DNA from: an uncultured Clostridia bacterium
GTDB taxonomy: Bacteria > Bacillota > Clostridia > Christensenellales > HGM11417
Direction of reading: 5' to 3'
Length of the DNA: 50,268 nucleotides
Assembly: GCA_944332455.1 (NCBI GenBank)
Contig: CALVJY010000016.1
Coordinates: forward strand, 1 to 50,268
Shown here: piece after piece, positions 50,062 through 50,268 of the stretch
How positions within the stretch are numbered: position 1 is the stretch's first letter
How the letters are laid out: the number at the start of each line of letters is the position of its first letter
Program-made: the position numbers and the translations under genes
Notes under the pieces: model-generated
Databases searched by the model: none
What the model saw: only the letters and a program-made list of their open reading frames with translations
Told to the model about the DNA's origin: nothing

Positions 50062-50268
50062 CCCGTCCCCGCTCTGCCGGGCGGCCCGAAACCGCAGCGC
50101 GCCGTCCGTCCGCAGGCTCCCTTCAGCCCCGCCGGGCAGGACCCTTTTCCGCTGCCGAAAGGCTCCCCATTCTGCGTCAGTCTTCACCGGAAACTCCCGC
50201 CCGGGCCGGGAGGGCGGCCCCCGCCGGGAGGGAGAGGGCCGCCCTCCCCCGGATCCATTCGGAGAAAG

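Overview
The window looks like a chromosomal stretch of a GC-rich Gram-positive bacterium, most likely a gut-type member of the Clostridia. Support: strong GGAGG ribosome-binding sites, many near-consensus sigma-A promoters with exactly 17-bp spacers, Firmicutes-type proteins (NdoA-like MazF, RqcP, DegV, a YtxH-like protein, an Lsa-type ABC-F), and giant BspA-type leucine-rich-repeat surface proteins. I cannot name the species. Most long frames opposite the genes below are shadows caused by high GC.

Layout. (1) 1-2000: an ABC-F antibiotic-protection ATPase (minus) behind a consensus promoter, a 19-codon leader ORF and an attenuator-like terminator. (2) 2234-25841: the main object of the window, an apparent single ~23.5-kb minus-strand transcription unit. 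It starts at a TTGACA-17-TATTCT promoter and has a long structured leader. In order of transcription it encodes a ~2857-residue membrane-anchored InlB/FN3/BspA-LRR protein, a DUF4175-like membrane protein with an InlB-like external module, a MoxR AAA+ ATPase, a DUF58 protein, a BatA-like vWA protein with an altered metal site, a double-vWA membrane protein, a BspA-LRR lipoprotein and a Big_3-type anchored surface protein. It ends at a strong intrinsic terminator. (3) 25.1-26.8 kb: leader and repeat-rich intergenic DNA. (4) 26.8-32.6 kb: housekeeping genes (DUF1653 protein, rpsT, hotdog thioesterase, XRE regulator, MazF, GAPDH, M29 aminopeptidase). (5) 32.6-36.5 kb: a divergent pair of HTH regulators sharing operators, a DUF1275 membrane protein and a small YtxH-like gene, separated by several families of tandem repeats. 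(6) 36.5-40.7 kb: rqcP-ispD, a low-GC island with an exported stalk-domain protein, a MarR regulator and a DegV lipid-binding protein. (7) 40.9-45.8 kb: a two-gene cassette of a DUF4132 giant and a 130-residue partner. (8) 46-50 kb: an MtnA-family isomerase, a sorbose-1-phosphate-reductase-like dehydrogenase and a DeoR regulator with TTCACAT operators.

How the parts may work together. In the large operon the MoxR ATPase, DUF58 and two vWA membrane proteins have the composition of a Bat/MoxR metal-dependent chaperone machine. Their co-transcription with three exported or anchored repeat proteins suggests that the machine assembles, matures or gates surface adhesins. The InlB-like 'GY.F..W' module appears in the giant protein, in the DUF4175-like component and at the tail of the lipoprotein, which ties the two halves together. 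This functional link is inference. The DUF4132 cassette belongs to a protein family that elsewhere co-occurs with MoxR/vWA genes, but here it is a separate locus.
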